A stretch of DNA of 64,000 nucleotides from Campylobacterales bacterium (GTDB lineage Bacteria; Campylobacterota; Campylobacteria; Campylobacterales; QNZT01): NCBI GenBank assembly GCA_027023305.1, contig JALVVR010000048.1, positions 257,633 to 321,632 on the forward strand. Reading direction: 5' to 3'. Made by a program: the position numbers and the translations under genes. The stretch's first letter is position 1. The number at the start of each line of letters is the position of its first letter. This document shows positions 56,581 to 64,000 of the stretch, piece after piece. The notes beneath the pieces were generated by a model, which saw only the letters and a program-made list of their open reading frames with translations, did not search any database and was not told where the DNA came from.

Positions 56581-56613
56581 TTTTATTGTTATTGTACTAT
56601 AATAACAATAAAA
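56581..56613. promoter_or_regulatory. Large inverted repeat in the moaC / TlpA-like divergent region
   Basis: TTTTATTGTTATT (56581-56593), 7-nt spacer GTACTAT, AATAACAATAAAA (56601-56613): 13-bp perfect arms. A plus-strand TATAAT (56598-56603) lies across the spacer and right arm, 19 nt before the TlpA-like ATG. Half-sites GTTAT/ATAAC recall ModE operators only loosely. Confidence 0.65.
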
Positions 56614-56622
56614 GGATTTATC

Positions 56623-57132
56623 ATGAGAAAAGTTTTAGTTTTAGTAGCCTTTTTGGTTAGTTTTATTTATGCAAAAGATATATCCCTACCTGTTTTAAAC
56701 AACAATGGTAAATCTCTTAGTGTTAAGATAAATGATAAAAATATTTTATTTAAAGATTATCCAAATAAATATGTGATATTGGAATTTTTTGGATATAGAT
56801 GTCCTACTTGCTACTATGAAACCTCTCATCTTAAGATTATACAAAAAGATAATCCTTTTATAAAAGTAGTTGGTGTTCATATGGATGAGTTAACTAACGA
56901 TAGGCTTGATGATTATATCTTTGAAAATGGTATAAATTATCCAGTAGTACCATTTACTTATGCTTATGATTTAGATAAGTTTGCTAGATATGTTGAGCCT
57001 AGATGGGGTGGAATGATACCTTTTATGATGCTTATCAATAGACAAGGAAGAGTGATAAACACTTTTTTAGGTGTAACAACGGAGGAAGATATCATGAAGT
57101 CTATAAAGAGAGATGATGTAGTGTTTCAGTAA
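56623..57132 (+). CDS. Periplasmic thioredoxin-like (TlpA/ResA-type) protein
   Basis: 169 residues. Signal peptide about 1-17 (MRKVLVLVAFLVSFIYA). Thioredoxin fold with active site FFGYRCPTCYYET (CPTC, about 60-63), the family cis-Pro region MIPFMMLINRQGRVI. TlpA-like proteins reduce periplasmic disulphides or serve haem/copper assembly; which applies is unknown. AAAAGGATTTATC precedes the ATG. The promoter overlaps the large inverted repeat. Confidence 0.88.
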   Translation: MRKVLVLVAFLVSFIYAKDISLPVLNNNGKSLSVKINDKNILFKDYPNKYVILEFFGYRCPTCYYETSHLKIIQKDNPFIKVVGVHMDELTNDRLDDYIFENGINYPVVPFTYAYDLDKFARYVEPRWGGMIPFMMLINRQGRVINTFLGVTTEEDIMKSIKRDDVVFQ

Positions 57133-57154
57133 CCTACATAGAAAGATAAATTAA

Positions 57155-57186
57155 AAAAAAACTTCACTTTCCTCTAAAGTTTTTTT
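57155..57186 (+). terminator. A/T-rich terminator after the TlpA-like gene
   Basis: AAAAAAACTT (57155-57164) pairs with AAGTTTTTTT (57177-57186), with a T-run. Its right arm forms part of the next promoter's -35, so termination and initiation signals overlap. Confidence 0.4.
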
Positions 57187-57202
57187 ATTTTAATGTCGAT
57201 TA
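57175..57202 (+). promoter_or_regulatory. Sigma-28-like promoter of a chemoreceptor
   Basis: TAAAGTTT (57175-57182, perfect), 12 nt, GTCGATTA (57195-57202, 6 of 8), 29 nt before the ATG. Confidence 0.6.
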
Positions 57203-57231
57203 TGTATTAAGAACATAGAAAAGGGGAAAAG

Positions 57232-59046
57232 ATGTTAAAAAATTTAACAATCGCAAAGAAATTCATGGTTTTAATCATGATTGTTGTATTTGGTATAACG
57301 AGCTTGATAATAGAAAATTATAATGCAAGTAACAGTATAGTAAAACAGTATGCAGAGGCACAAAAAGTAGCACAAGAACAAAACTTACTCAACTCAGTAA
57401 AAGTAAATGGTTTAGCATTTATAAGCTCTTCGAGTGTTGTTTACATAAATCCACTAAATAAAACAGCTAAAAAAAGTATGACAAAAGCTATAAATTCTCT
57501 AAATACTTTTAAATCAAAATTAGAAAATCTGAATCCTGAATATAATACAATATTAAAAGATAACTATATTGATTTTGTAAATTATTCAAATAAAGTGTAT
57601 AAAAAACTAATTAATGGAGAACCTATAGATAAAAATCAACTTGTTACAAGGATTAAGTATTGGAAACCTGTTAAATTTAAACTAAATAATATGCTAAAAA
57701 CAAAAAAAGCTCTAAATAATAAACTCCAAAGTCATTTTGCTTCATATCTTACAGCAAATCAAACAAGAACGATGGCTATGGGATTAGGATTATTTTTGAT
57801 AGTAAATATCTTTTTATTTTTAATAAGAAAAAATATTTTAAACTCTATAAACTCAATCAATAGCAGAGTACAAAAGATAATAAGCTCAAATAAAATCACT
57901 ACAAACAAAAACAAAACTCAAGGTGATGAGTTAACAGAACTAGGTGATTCTGTTGATACTATACTAAGTCATGTATCAGTGGCAACTGATGAAGCAAAAA
58001 GACATCTACTTACAAGTGAAGAAAACTTAAAAAAATCACAACAAGAGATGGAAAAAAACAGTAAAATAGTTACTTTAGTAACACAAATGTCAAAAGGTAG
58101 TACAAAAAATCTAACTCATCTTCAACATAGTTTTAAAACTAATCTAGAGATTCTTTCAAATGTTGGAAATATTAGCACTGAAACAACGAAAAATATAGAT
58201 AAAATATCAGAAAGTACAGAAAATATCATCAACTCTGTAACTCATGTCAATGAAGTATTAGTTCAAAGTCAAGATGACACAGAAAATCTTGTTAGAAGTG
58301 TTGAAGAGATAGGTCAAATTATATTATTAATCAAAGATATATCAGATCAAACAAATCTACTAGCACTAAATGCAGCGATAGAAGCAGCAAGAGCAGGTGA
58401 ACATGGTAGAGGATTTGCCGTAGTTGCTGATGAAGTTAGAAAACTAGCAGAGAGAACACAAAAAGCAACAACTGATATCGAACTGAATATAAATGTACTA
58501 AAACAAAACAGTTCAAACATGAATGATGCAACCATAAAAGCTCAAAAAGCATCAAGTGGCTCAATCGATAACTTAGAAAACTTTAAAATGTCATTTGAAA
58601 ATCTAATAAATAATATCAACAACATAAAATCTGAGTCTTCATCAGTAGCACTATCAACAAAACTTAGTCAAACTAAGATTTCTCATCTACTAGATAAACT
58701 TAAAAATTACAATACAATAATCAATGAAGATAAAAATATAATTATAAAAACAAGTGAAACTTGTGATTTTGGAAAATGGTTAAAAGGAGAAGGTAAAAAA
58801 ACTATAGGAGATTTAACTAGTTTTACAAAGATAAAAGAACCTCATGTAAAGGTACATTCAAATGTTAACAGTGCAATAGAATTTCTTAAAAATGATACTG
58901 TTCATGATAACTATAACAAAATCATAGAATATTTTTCAAGTTCTGAAAAGGCTACCATAGAGCTTTTTGATGTTTTTGATTTGATAGTACAAGAGTATCA
59001 AACACAAAATAAAACTCAAACAGAAGAAGAACTAGAGTTTGCATAA
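57232..59046 (+). CDS. Transmembrane chemoreceptor with CZB domain
   Basis: 604 residues. TM1 about 12-29, an all-helical periplasmic sensor about 30-175 (four-helix-bundle-like), TM2 about 180-198. The tip [20 protein letters not shown] follows (about 374-393), then a C-terminal CZB domain with [11 protein letters not shown] and [11 protein letters not shown]. The hairpin-tip DNA is close to that of the soluble receptor at 54312. ATG follows AAAAGGGGAAAAG. No cognate attractant can be predicted. Confidence 0.93.
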   Translation: MLKNLTIAKKFMVLIMIVVFGITSLIIENYNASNSIVKQYAEAQKVAQEQNLLNSVKVNGLAFISSSSVVYINPLNKTAKKSMTKAINSLNTFKSKLENLNPEYNTILKDNYIDFVNYSNKVYKKLINGEPIDKNQLVTRIKYWKPVKFKLNNMLKTKKALNNKLQSHFASYLTANQTRTMAMGLGLFLIVNIFLFLIRKNILNSINSINSRVQKIISSNKITTNKNKTQGDELTELGDSVDTILSHVSVATDEAKRHLLTSEENLKKSQQEMEKNSKIVTLVTQMSKGSTKNLTHLQHSFKTNLEILSNVGNISTETTKNIDKISESTENIINSVTHVNEVLVQSQDDTENLVRSVEEIGQIILLIKDISDQTNLLALNAAIEAARAGEHGRGFAVVADEVRKLAERTQKATTDIELNINVLKQNSSNMNDATIKAQKASSGSIDNLENFKMSFENLINNINNIKSESSSVALSTKLSQTKISHLLDKLKNYNTIINEDKNIIIKTSETCDFGKWLKGEGKKTIGDLTSFTKIKEPHVKVHSNVNSAIEFLKNDTVHDNYNKIIEYFSSSEKATIELFDVFDLIVQEYQTQNKTQTEEELEFA

Positions 59047-59065
59047 GGATTTCCTTATGCAAACT
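59036..59065. terminator. 13-bp-stem hairpin at the end of the chemoreceptor gene
   Basis: AGTTTGCATAAGG (59036-59048) pairs with CCTTATGCAAACT (59053-59065), ATTT loop. The chemoreceptor stop lies in the left arm and the 47-residue gene's stop is 7 nt to the right. Serves both convergent genes; no long T-run. Confidence 0.7.
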
Positions 59066-59071
59066 ACTCAA

Positions 59072-59215
59072 CTATATAACTTCACCTGCTTCACACCATA
59101 AACTTGTTCCTATACACTCCATCTCTATACTTTCACAGTCTCCTATCATCTCATCTGCAAAACCTATACTTGTAAGTGTAAATAAAATAGCTAATATTAA
59201 AAATATTTTTTTCAT
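59072..59215 (-). CDS. Small secreted cysteine peptide
   Basis: 47 residues. Signal peptide MKKIFLILAILFTLTSIGFA followed by a 27-residue mature peptide with three Cys (IGDCESIEMECIGTSLWCEAGEVI, Cys at about 27, 34 and 41), net acidic. Minus-strand AAAGGATATACG precedes the ATG at 59215. Three Cys at regular spacing of 7 suggests metal, haem or disulphide use (inference). No family recognised. Confidence 0.6.
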   Translation of the reverse strand: MKKIFLILAILFTLTSIGFADEMIGDCESIEMECIGTSLWCEAGEVI

Positions 59216-59439
59216 CGTATATCCTTTTTTTGTTAAAGAAATGATAACACATTTAAAAATAAAAGTCTATTTTATTTAACTTTTAATCTAAAATAAAATA
59301 ATAATGTTACTTTTGTAAGCAATGTTAAATTTAATATAGTGATATATTAAATTTTTTCTAAAGTTTTTTCTAAAAAAATTAAAGTATTTTTTAGAGCCTC
59401 CGATAATACATATAAGATATTAAATTTAAAGGTAAAATA
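59216..59439. other. Intergenic region before the porin: inverted repeat and promoter, no gene
   Basis: Very AT-rich. It holds a perfect 12-bp-arm inverted repeat, AAATTTAATATA (59327-59338) and TATATTAAATTT (59343-59354) with a GTGA loop, then a T-run. This could be a terminator or an operator. The porin promoter follows. No further coding frame is supported. Confidence 0.6.
59380..59406 (+). promoter_or_regulatory. Sigma-28-like promoter of the porin gene
   Basis: TAAAGTAT (59380-59387), 11 nt, TCCGATAA (59399-59406). Seven of eight bases match in each half of TAAAGTTT-N11-GCCGATAA and the spacing is exact. It is 33 nt before the ATG. Confidence 0.75.
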
Positions 59440-60768
59440 ATGAAAATAGGTAAGATACTTGGTTCTTTAGCTATTGTAAGTGCATTAGCAAATTTTGCAT
59501 ATGCAAATACAGGAAAATTTACAGGAAAATTAAAATTAGCACATGCTTTAAAAGGTAAACACAATGGATATGACTCAACAACAGGAAGTGTTTACTACTT
59601 AAACCTAGGATATAAAACAAAAAGAGTAAATGGATTTAGTTTCAAGATTTCAGCTTATACAGTAGGTGATACAAGTTTTACAAAAACTGGTGATGATGAG
59701 AAAGTTGCTAAAGGTATGTTTATGGGAAAAGGCACTACAGATGCTAGTGCTATAGAGAGCAAACAGGATTTTCAAGATATTTATATAGATTATAAAAATA
59801 ACTTTATAAAAGCTCGTGCTGGACACTTTGAGTTGAATACTCCTATGACAAAAAATGCTACTTCAACTGTTCCTGATTTATATGAAGGTTTAGTATTGTC
59901 AACTAACAAGCTTCTAAAAAAGACTACTGTAACAGCTGGCTATATCACAAGAATGGCTTATGGAGCAAGAGCTATATCAGAGTGGGGTAAGATAAGCGAG
60001 AAAAAAGGAAATGCTGGAAGTATAAAAGTAAATAGTACAGACGAAGAAGAACCAACGATAGCTAGTACAAGTTTAACTTTACCTTCTGCTATGTTACCTA
60101 TCAGAAGAGGAGAGTTTACAAACTTTGGTATCATAGGTGGAGCTGAGAAAAACATAGGTGGGTTAGCGATAGCAGGACTTATCAACAAATCTTTTAAAAA
60201 CACAACTATTCAAGCATGGGATTATTATGCACAAGATGTAGCAAATATGGTATATGTTGATTTTATAAAAAAGTATAAATTACAAAAAAATATAAAAGCT
60301 ATGATAGGTGCACAGTTCTTAACTCAAAAGATAGAGGGCTTAAGTGGAACACCAACACTTTTTGGAGCAAAAGCAGGTATAAAGTACAAAAATCTAATGC
60401 TAACTCTTGCATACAATAAAAGTAATGACAAACAAATCATGAACACTTGGGGAGGAGATCCAGCATATACGAGTAGTAAATACAGTAGAAATGCTTACAG
60501 ACCAGATGTAAAAGCATATAAAATAATAGCAAAGTATAAGCCTACAAAAAAACTACTACTTATAGCAACAAGTGCAAAATATAGTAAATCATCTTTAGCA
60601 AAAACTCAAAAAGATGCAACAGAGAGTGATTTTGCTATAAAATACAAGATAAATAAAAAGCTAAAATTAGCTATCTCAAGGATTTTTAGAACTAGTGAGT
60701 TTGATGGACTAAATGGAAAAGACAAAACTCAAGACTATACAAGTATGTCATTTGTTTGGAAGTTTTAA
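59440..60768 (+). CDS. Outer-membrane porin (Opr/MOMP-like)
   Basis: 442 residues. Signal peptide MKIGKILGSLAIVSALANFAYA, then alternating beta strands through to a C-terminal aromatic strand (SMSFVWKF, terminal Phe), the outer-membrane signal. TGKFTGKLKLAHALKG and YYLNLGYKTKRVNGFSFKISAYT open the barrel in the style of Campylobacterota OprD-like porins. Substrate is unknown. Its promoter looks flagellar (sigma-28). It converges with the ATPase gene (4-nt overlap). Confidence 0.85.
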   Translation: MKIGKILGSLAIVSALANFAYANTGKFTGKLKLAHALKGKHNGYDSTTGSVYYLNLGYKTKRVNGFSFKISAYTVGDTSFTKTGDDEKVAKGMFMGKGTTDASAIESKQDFQDIYIDYKNNFIKARAGHFELNTPMTKNATSTVPDLYEGLVLSTNKLLKKTTVTAGYITRMAYGARAISEWGKISEKKGNAGSIKVNSTDEEEPTIASTSLTLPSAMLPIRRGEFTNFGIIGGAEKNIGGLAIAGLINKSFKNTTIQAWDYYAQDVANMVYVDFIKKYKLQKNIKAMIGAQFLTQKIEGLSGTPTLFGAKAGIKYKNLMLTLAYNKSNDKQIMNTWGGDPAYTSSKYSRNAYRPDVKAYKIIAKYKPTKKLLLIATSAKYSKSSLAKTQKDATESDFAIKYKINKKLKLAISRIFRTSEFDGLNGKDKTQDYTSMSFVWKF

Positions 60769-61835
60769 CCTCTACTAGCAAACTCCCAAAATGGGATTGC
60801 TTCACAGGTTACTCCTGCATTTGTATATGAAAAAGATGGCTCTAAAGTTATGAGAGTTATCTTTTTTAGTCCAAGTCTTAGAGCATGAACTACCATCATA
60901 TTTAGCTTAGTTTTCAACATTCCATCTGGTAAAAATGGAGTTATGGAGATAGCTTGTTCTTTGTTTGGTATAACTAAATCAAAACTATCACTATAAAAGA
61001 CTTTTTCCTCTCTTTTAAAAAGCTCTAAGAAAACTATACTCTCTAGTCTTTTTACAAAGTCTTTTTCATAGCTTAAAACTCCTCTAGTTGCAAAATCTAT
61101 AACAAATACTTTTTTAGAGTGAGAGTTTTTTTCATACTTTTCCAAAAAACTTACTAAAAACTCATCACTAAATCTATCTAGTACTTCATAAAACCTATCT
61201 TTTGAGATTTTAATCTCCTCTTTTATCTCTTTAAAGAGTCCAAGTTTGCTAACTTTTGTAGCCTGTTTTAAAGCAAGTGTTTTTAAGATAAAAAATTCCA
61301 CCTCATCACTAACCAAGCTTTTTAAAAGTAGTCTATATCTATGTTCATACTCCTCTTTTGCTCCAACTGCTACAAAAGGATAGCTTCCTATCAAAGTAAA
61401 GTTGTTAAAAGATATTTGCTCACTAACAAACTTTTTTTCAAATAACATGAACTCTTCAAAATCCAAAGGGAACAATACTTTAGTCCTAAATCCCTCTAAA
61501 AACTCCTTTTTTGTAGAGACAACTATAGTTTTTAAAACATTTGGTGGAGTAAAACTAAAGTCAAAGTTATCTAAAACTAAAGTAGTGATGTTTTTTTGTT
61601 CTATAAACTTTTCTAACTTTTTCTTACTTATTCCCTCTATTCTAAAATCACTAAAATCTATATAAAGATAACTTCCATAAGCTTCGTTAGATAAATAATC
61701 ATAAACTAAAAAACTTTTTCCACTCTGTTTTGCTCCACAAAGTAGTACTTTGTCATCCTTATATAAAGATAACTTTCTTCTAAAAAGGCTAAGTTTTTTA
61801 AACTCTCTTTCATACAAAAGTTCTAAAAGTTGCAA
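60765..61835 (-). CDS. P-loop ATPase (DUF4143-type AAA family)
   Basis: 356 residues. Walker A GAKQSGKS (34-41), Walker B-like TTLVLDNFDF, and a long C-terminal part (about 170-350) with winged-helix-like FKEIKEEIKISKDRFYEVLDRF and a nuclease-like segment VFYSDSFDLVIPNKEQAISITPFL. The architecture matches the widespread ATPases with a DUF4143-type tail. Function is unknown. It overlaps dxr by 13 nt and the porin stop by 4 nt. Confidence 0.78.
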   Translation of the reverse strand: MQLLELLYEREFKKLSLFRRKLSLYKDDKVLLCGAKQSGKSFLVYDYLSNEAYGSYLYIDFSDFRIEGISKKKLEKFIEQKNITTLVLDNFDFSFTPPNVLKTIVVSTKKEFLEGFRTKVLFPLDFEEFMLFEKKFVSEQISFNNFTLIGSYPFVAVGAKEEYEHRYRLLLKSLVSDEVEFFILKTLALKQATKVSKLGLFKEIKEEIKISKDRFYEVLDRFSDEFLVSFLEKYEKNSHSKKVFVIDFATRGVLSYEKDFVKRLESIVFLELFKREEKVFYSDSFDLVIPNKEQAISITPFLPDGMLKTKLNMMVVHALRLGLKKITLITLEPSFSYTNAGVTCEAIPFWEFASRG

Positions 61836-62890
61836 AACTTTCTCACCTCTTTGTCAATCTCAAAAAGCTCCTCAACACTTGAAGCTCTATAATCCCTAAA
61901 CTTCTCCAAAGCCTTTAAAATAGTAGTTGATATATCCAAAAAGCTAATATCTGAACTAAAAAACTTCTCAATAGCTACTTCATTTGAAGCATTTACCACT
62001 ACCCCAAGGTGAGGAGATTTCAAAAGTAAATCTTTTATAGCCCAGATAGGATATCTATCCTCTTCTATCTTTCTAAACTCCAAACTCCCTACTTCAAGCA
62101 AATCTATCGGTTTTAAAATCTCCTCATTTACCTTGTCGAGTACAGCATAAGAGATAGGAAGCTTCATATCAACCCCAGCTATGTGAGCAGTTGAGCTTCC
62201 ATCTTTAAAGTTTATAAGTGCATGAATGATGGATTTAGTCTCTATAACAGCATCAAGATTTGTTGTGTCAAAAAGCCATCTAGCCTCCAGTAGTTCAAAA
62301 AGTTTGTTTACCATAGTTGCACTGTCTATTGTTATCTTTTTTCCCATAGACCAGTTTGGGTGGTTTAGTGCTTCTTTTACAGATACATTTTTAAGTCTAT
62401 CAAGTGGAGTATCTCTAAAACTTCCACCACTTGCTGTGATAGTCATCGAACTTATCTCTTTATCACTTAAAAGATACCAAAGTCCAAAATGCTCACTATC
62501 AATAGGTGTTATTTTTGAAGTATCTATAAACTCCCCAGCTACTACCAAAGACTCTTTGTTTGCTAAAGCTAATTTTTTATCAAGTCTAAGAGCTTCTAAA
62601 GTTGGTCTAAGCCCAGCAAATCCAACCAAAGAGTTTACTACCAAAGAAGAAGTTGAAAGATTTAAAACTTCTAAAATTCCCTCTTCTCCAAAGAAAACTT
62701 TGTCATGATTTATATTATTTACATCTACTTTATCTTGAATTACTACATACTTTGGAGAAAACTCTTTTATTTGCTCATTTAAAAGAGTTATATTTCTTCC
62801 AGCACTTAAAACTTCTACTTTTATGTTATGTTTTTTAGCTACTTTTAGTGTGTTTACCCCTATACTTCCCGTACTTCCAAGCAGTATCAA
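61823..62890 (-). CDS. dxr: 1-deoxy-D-xylulose 5-phosphate reductoisomerase
   Basis: 355 residues, a little shorter than E. coli Dxr (398). NADPH loop LLGSTGSIGVNTL, KKLALANKESLVVAGEF, PIDSEHFGLWYLL, ITASGGSFRD, NHPNWSMGKKITIDSATMVNKLFELLEARWLF. Converts DXP to MEP in isoprenoid synthesis. It overlaps cdsA by 4 nt and is the usual cdsA-dxr pair. Confidence 0.97.
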   Translation of the reverse strand: MILLGSTGSIGVNTLKVAKKHNIKVEVLSAGRNITLLNEQIKEFSPKYVVIQDKVDVNNINHDKVFFGEEGILEVLNLSTSSLVVNSLVGFAGLRPTLEALRLDKKLALANKESLVVAGEFIDTSKITPIDSEHFGLWYLLSDKEISSMTITASGGSFRDTPLDRLKNVSVKEALNHPNWSMGKKITIDSATMVNKLFELLEARWLFDTTNLDAVIETKSIIHALINFKDGSSTAHIAGVDMKLPISYAVLDKVNEEILKPIDLLEVGSLEFRKIEEDRYPIWAIKDLLLKSPHLGVVVNASNEVAIEKFFSSDISFLDISTTILKALEKFRDYRASSVEELFEIDKEVRKFCNF

Positions 62891-63633
62891 GCTAAACCTC
62901 TCAGCATTACTACCATCATAACACTAGCAAACATAAAGCCATCAACTCTATCTAAAACTCCCCCATGTCCAGGGAGAACTGAGCCACTATCTTTTACCCC
63001 AGCACTCCTTTTTAGAAAACTCTCATAAAGATCTCCATATACTGAAGAGATTGAAACCAAAGCAGAGATAAAAAATGCTAGTGAAAAACTTACAAATCCA
63101 CTACCATACCAAGCACCAAAGATTGATGCCAATATAACCCCACCTATAACACCCTCCCAAGTTTTTTTAGGTGAAATAGAGTTAAACTTTCTTTTTCCTA
63201 TCGCTTTTCCTGTAAAATAAGCCCCTGTATCAGTCAAGGCTACAACTATAGTAAGCCAAACAAGAGCCTCTATCCCAAAGCCTTTATAAAGTGCTAACAA
63301 AAATAAAAAAGATGTAGTAGGATACAAAAGTGGATAAAAATCCTTAACTTCAACTTTTCCCTGATATAGCATATAAGAAATAGCAACCACTAAAGCAACA
63401 AATATCAAATCATCAGGATTTGGATAGAAAAATGCAATAAGCCACAGAAGTCCAGCATAAGCATACATTTTATTATCTTCCACTCTATACAACTTCATAG
63501 CTTCATAAAAAGCAAACATAAAAGCCACACCTAAAAATACCCAAGTTAAAAAAAAGCTATCTATCCAAGCTACTATCGTAACAACTGCTATCAAAATCCC
63601 ACCAGTTATAAATCTCTCTTTATCTATGTTCAT
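62887..63633 (-). CDS. cdsA: Phosphatidate cytidylyltransferase
   Basis: 248 residues, about seven TM helices. The C-terminal CDP-alcohol signature is present: SVYGDLYESFLKRSAGVKDSG, LPGHGGVLDRVDG (metal Asp). DTGAYFTGKAIGKRKFNSISPKKTWEG precedes it. Makes CDP-diacylglycerol for phospholipids. The gene is the first of cdsA-dxr-ATPase and is divergent from the last chemoreceptor. Confidence 0.96.
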   Translation of the reverse strand: MNIDKERFITGGILIAVVTIVAWIDSFFLTWVFLGVAFMFAFYEAMKLYRVEDNKMYAYAGLLWLIAFFYPNPDDLIFVALVVAISYMLYQGKVEVKDFYPLLYPTTSFLFLLALYKGFGIEALVWLTIVVALTDTGAYFTGKAIGKRKFNSISPKKTWEGVIGGVILASIFGAWYGSGFVSFSLAFFISALVSISSVYGDLYESFLKRSAGVKDSGSVLPGHGGVLDRVDGFMFASVMMVVMLRGLA

Positions 63634-63692
63634 GATAAGTCCTTAATATATTAAAACTCTATTTTATCATGATTACCCAAAATAAAAAAAAT

Positions 63693-63721
63693 TAAAGATT
63701 TCCCTCCCCCCTTACCGATAT
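63693..63721 (+). promoter_or_regulatory. Sigma-28-like promoter of the last chemoreceptor
   Basis: TAAAGATT (63693-63700), 13 nt, ACCGATAT (63714-63721). Spacing is 2 nt longer than the consensus, so weaker. 31 nt before the ATG. Confidence 0.4.
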
Positions 63722-63752
63722 AGCCTTAACGATACATAAAAAGGATATAAAA

Positions 63753-64000
63753 ATGAAGAACATGACAATTTCAAAAAAAGTGTTTTTAGTAAACTCTTTA
63801 GTAGCTATTGTTTTGATAATCGCACCAGCAATTTGGATCCAAAAAAGGGCAAATGATATAGAGAAAAGTACTATCAAAAAAGAGATGATTGATCTACAAA
63901 ATCAACTTCAAAAAAGTGTAGATAAAAAAAGACAAATAGGTTTAACAAATGCAATAACTCTTTCTTTAAACAAAGATTTAGCAACTGCCTTGGTTGATAA
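63753..64000 (+). CDS. Chemoreceptor, N-terminal part, cut by the window edge
   Basis: 83 residues visible, frame open to the end. MKNMTISKKVFLVNSLVAIVLIIAP is a TM1 of chemoreceptor type, followed by a periplasmic helix (KRANDIEKSTIKKEMIDLQNQLQKSVDKKRQIGLTNAITL) as in Cache-type receptors. AAAAGGATATAAAA precedes the ATG. The domain type beyond this is not visible. Confidence 0.72.
   Translation, partial: MKNMTISKKVFLVNSLVAIVLIIAPAIWIQKRANDIEKSTIKKEMIDLQNQLQKSVDKKRQIGLTNAITLSLNKDLATALVD

Noticed and set aside
62226..62838. Plus-strand frames of 160 and 61 codons inside dxr
   Set aside because: Shadow frames of a well conserved enzyme with no Shine-Dalgarno and no recognisable protein features.

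Overview
The window looks like chromosomal DNA of a motile, AT-rich member of the Campylobacterota (Epsilonproteobacteria). The evidence is the gene content: a PEB4-like periplasmic isomerase, a MutS7-type MutS with an HNH tail, histidine kinases with the IAHQWRQPLN H-box, a CetB-like PAS protein next to a chemoreceptor, CZB chemoreceptors, and the tig-clpP-def block. Most genes are housekeeping, tightly packed and often overlapping by 1-35 nt. I cannot name the genus; a free-living or sulfur/microaerophilic lineage is only a guess. No rRNA, transposase, phage or CRISPR array is visible.

Layout: (1) 1-5686, minus strand, an exopolysaccharide operon of Pga/Bcs-like logic. It has a TPR plus outer-membrane barrel protein, a three-domain protein ending in a degenerate GGDEF with an intact RxxD I-site (BcsE-like), a GT2 synthase, a small one-TM partner and a membrane-anchored protein cut by the window edge. 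(2) 5723-14793, nfo, a lipoprotein, then tig-clpP-degenerate GGDEF-def-comM-nnr-purN-thiG. (3) 14886-15401, five tRNAs (Pro, His, Arg, Arg, Leu) behind a near-consensus promoter. (4) 15414-30020, murD/mraY, gpmI, a PDC sensor protein, PEB4-like PPIase, tmk, hisS, mutS7, acpP-fabF-accA, cyclophilin and a PhnA-like protein. (5) 30049-36731, a two-component pair, then aroC-rnc-rnhA-LapB-like, trpF and a DnaQ-like exonuclease. (6) 36728-46878, an accessory stretch: a TolC/ABC/HlyD/permease/MFS efflux operon, an AbiE-type toxin-antitoxin pair, an OmpR-type two-component system, an App1-like phosphatase and a YefM-YoeB pair. (7) 46906-56565, fliI-folE-tsaD, a DUF445-like protein, a lipoprotein cytochrome c, queD-queE-moaA, a PAS/chemoreceptor pair and moaC. 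(8) 56623-64000, a TlpA-like protein, chemoreceptors, a porin, an ATPase, dxr and cdsA.

The strongest regulatory signal is a shared promoter architecture, TTTCAT-N5-TTTCAT-N8-TATAAR. It lies in front of both the OmpR-type regulator and the efflux operon about 3.6 kb away. Its 11-bp direct-repeat spacing is what OmpR/PhoB-family activators use, so the two-component system probably controls itself and the efflux pump, although an AbiE module now sits between them.

A second regulatory theme is flagellar sigma-28-like promoters (TAAA...-N11/13-CCGATA). They precede an outer-membrane porin, two transmembrane chemoreceptors and the PAS/chemoreceptor pair. A sigma-28-like -10 also overlaps the start of the EPS operon, which hints that surface and polysaccharide functions are tied to motility.

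Other striking items are an inverted repeat with 13-bp arms between moaC and a TlpA-like gene, a perfect 16-bp palindrome at the predicted acpP transcription start, an acpP-fabF intercistronic terminator, an LEA-like repeat linker in a lipoprotein cytochrome, and a 47-residue secreted cysteine peptide.
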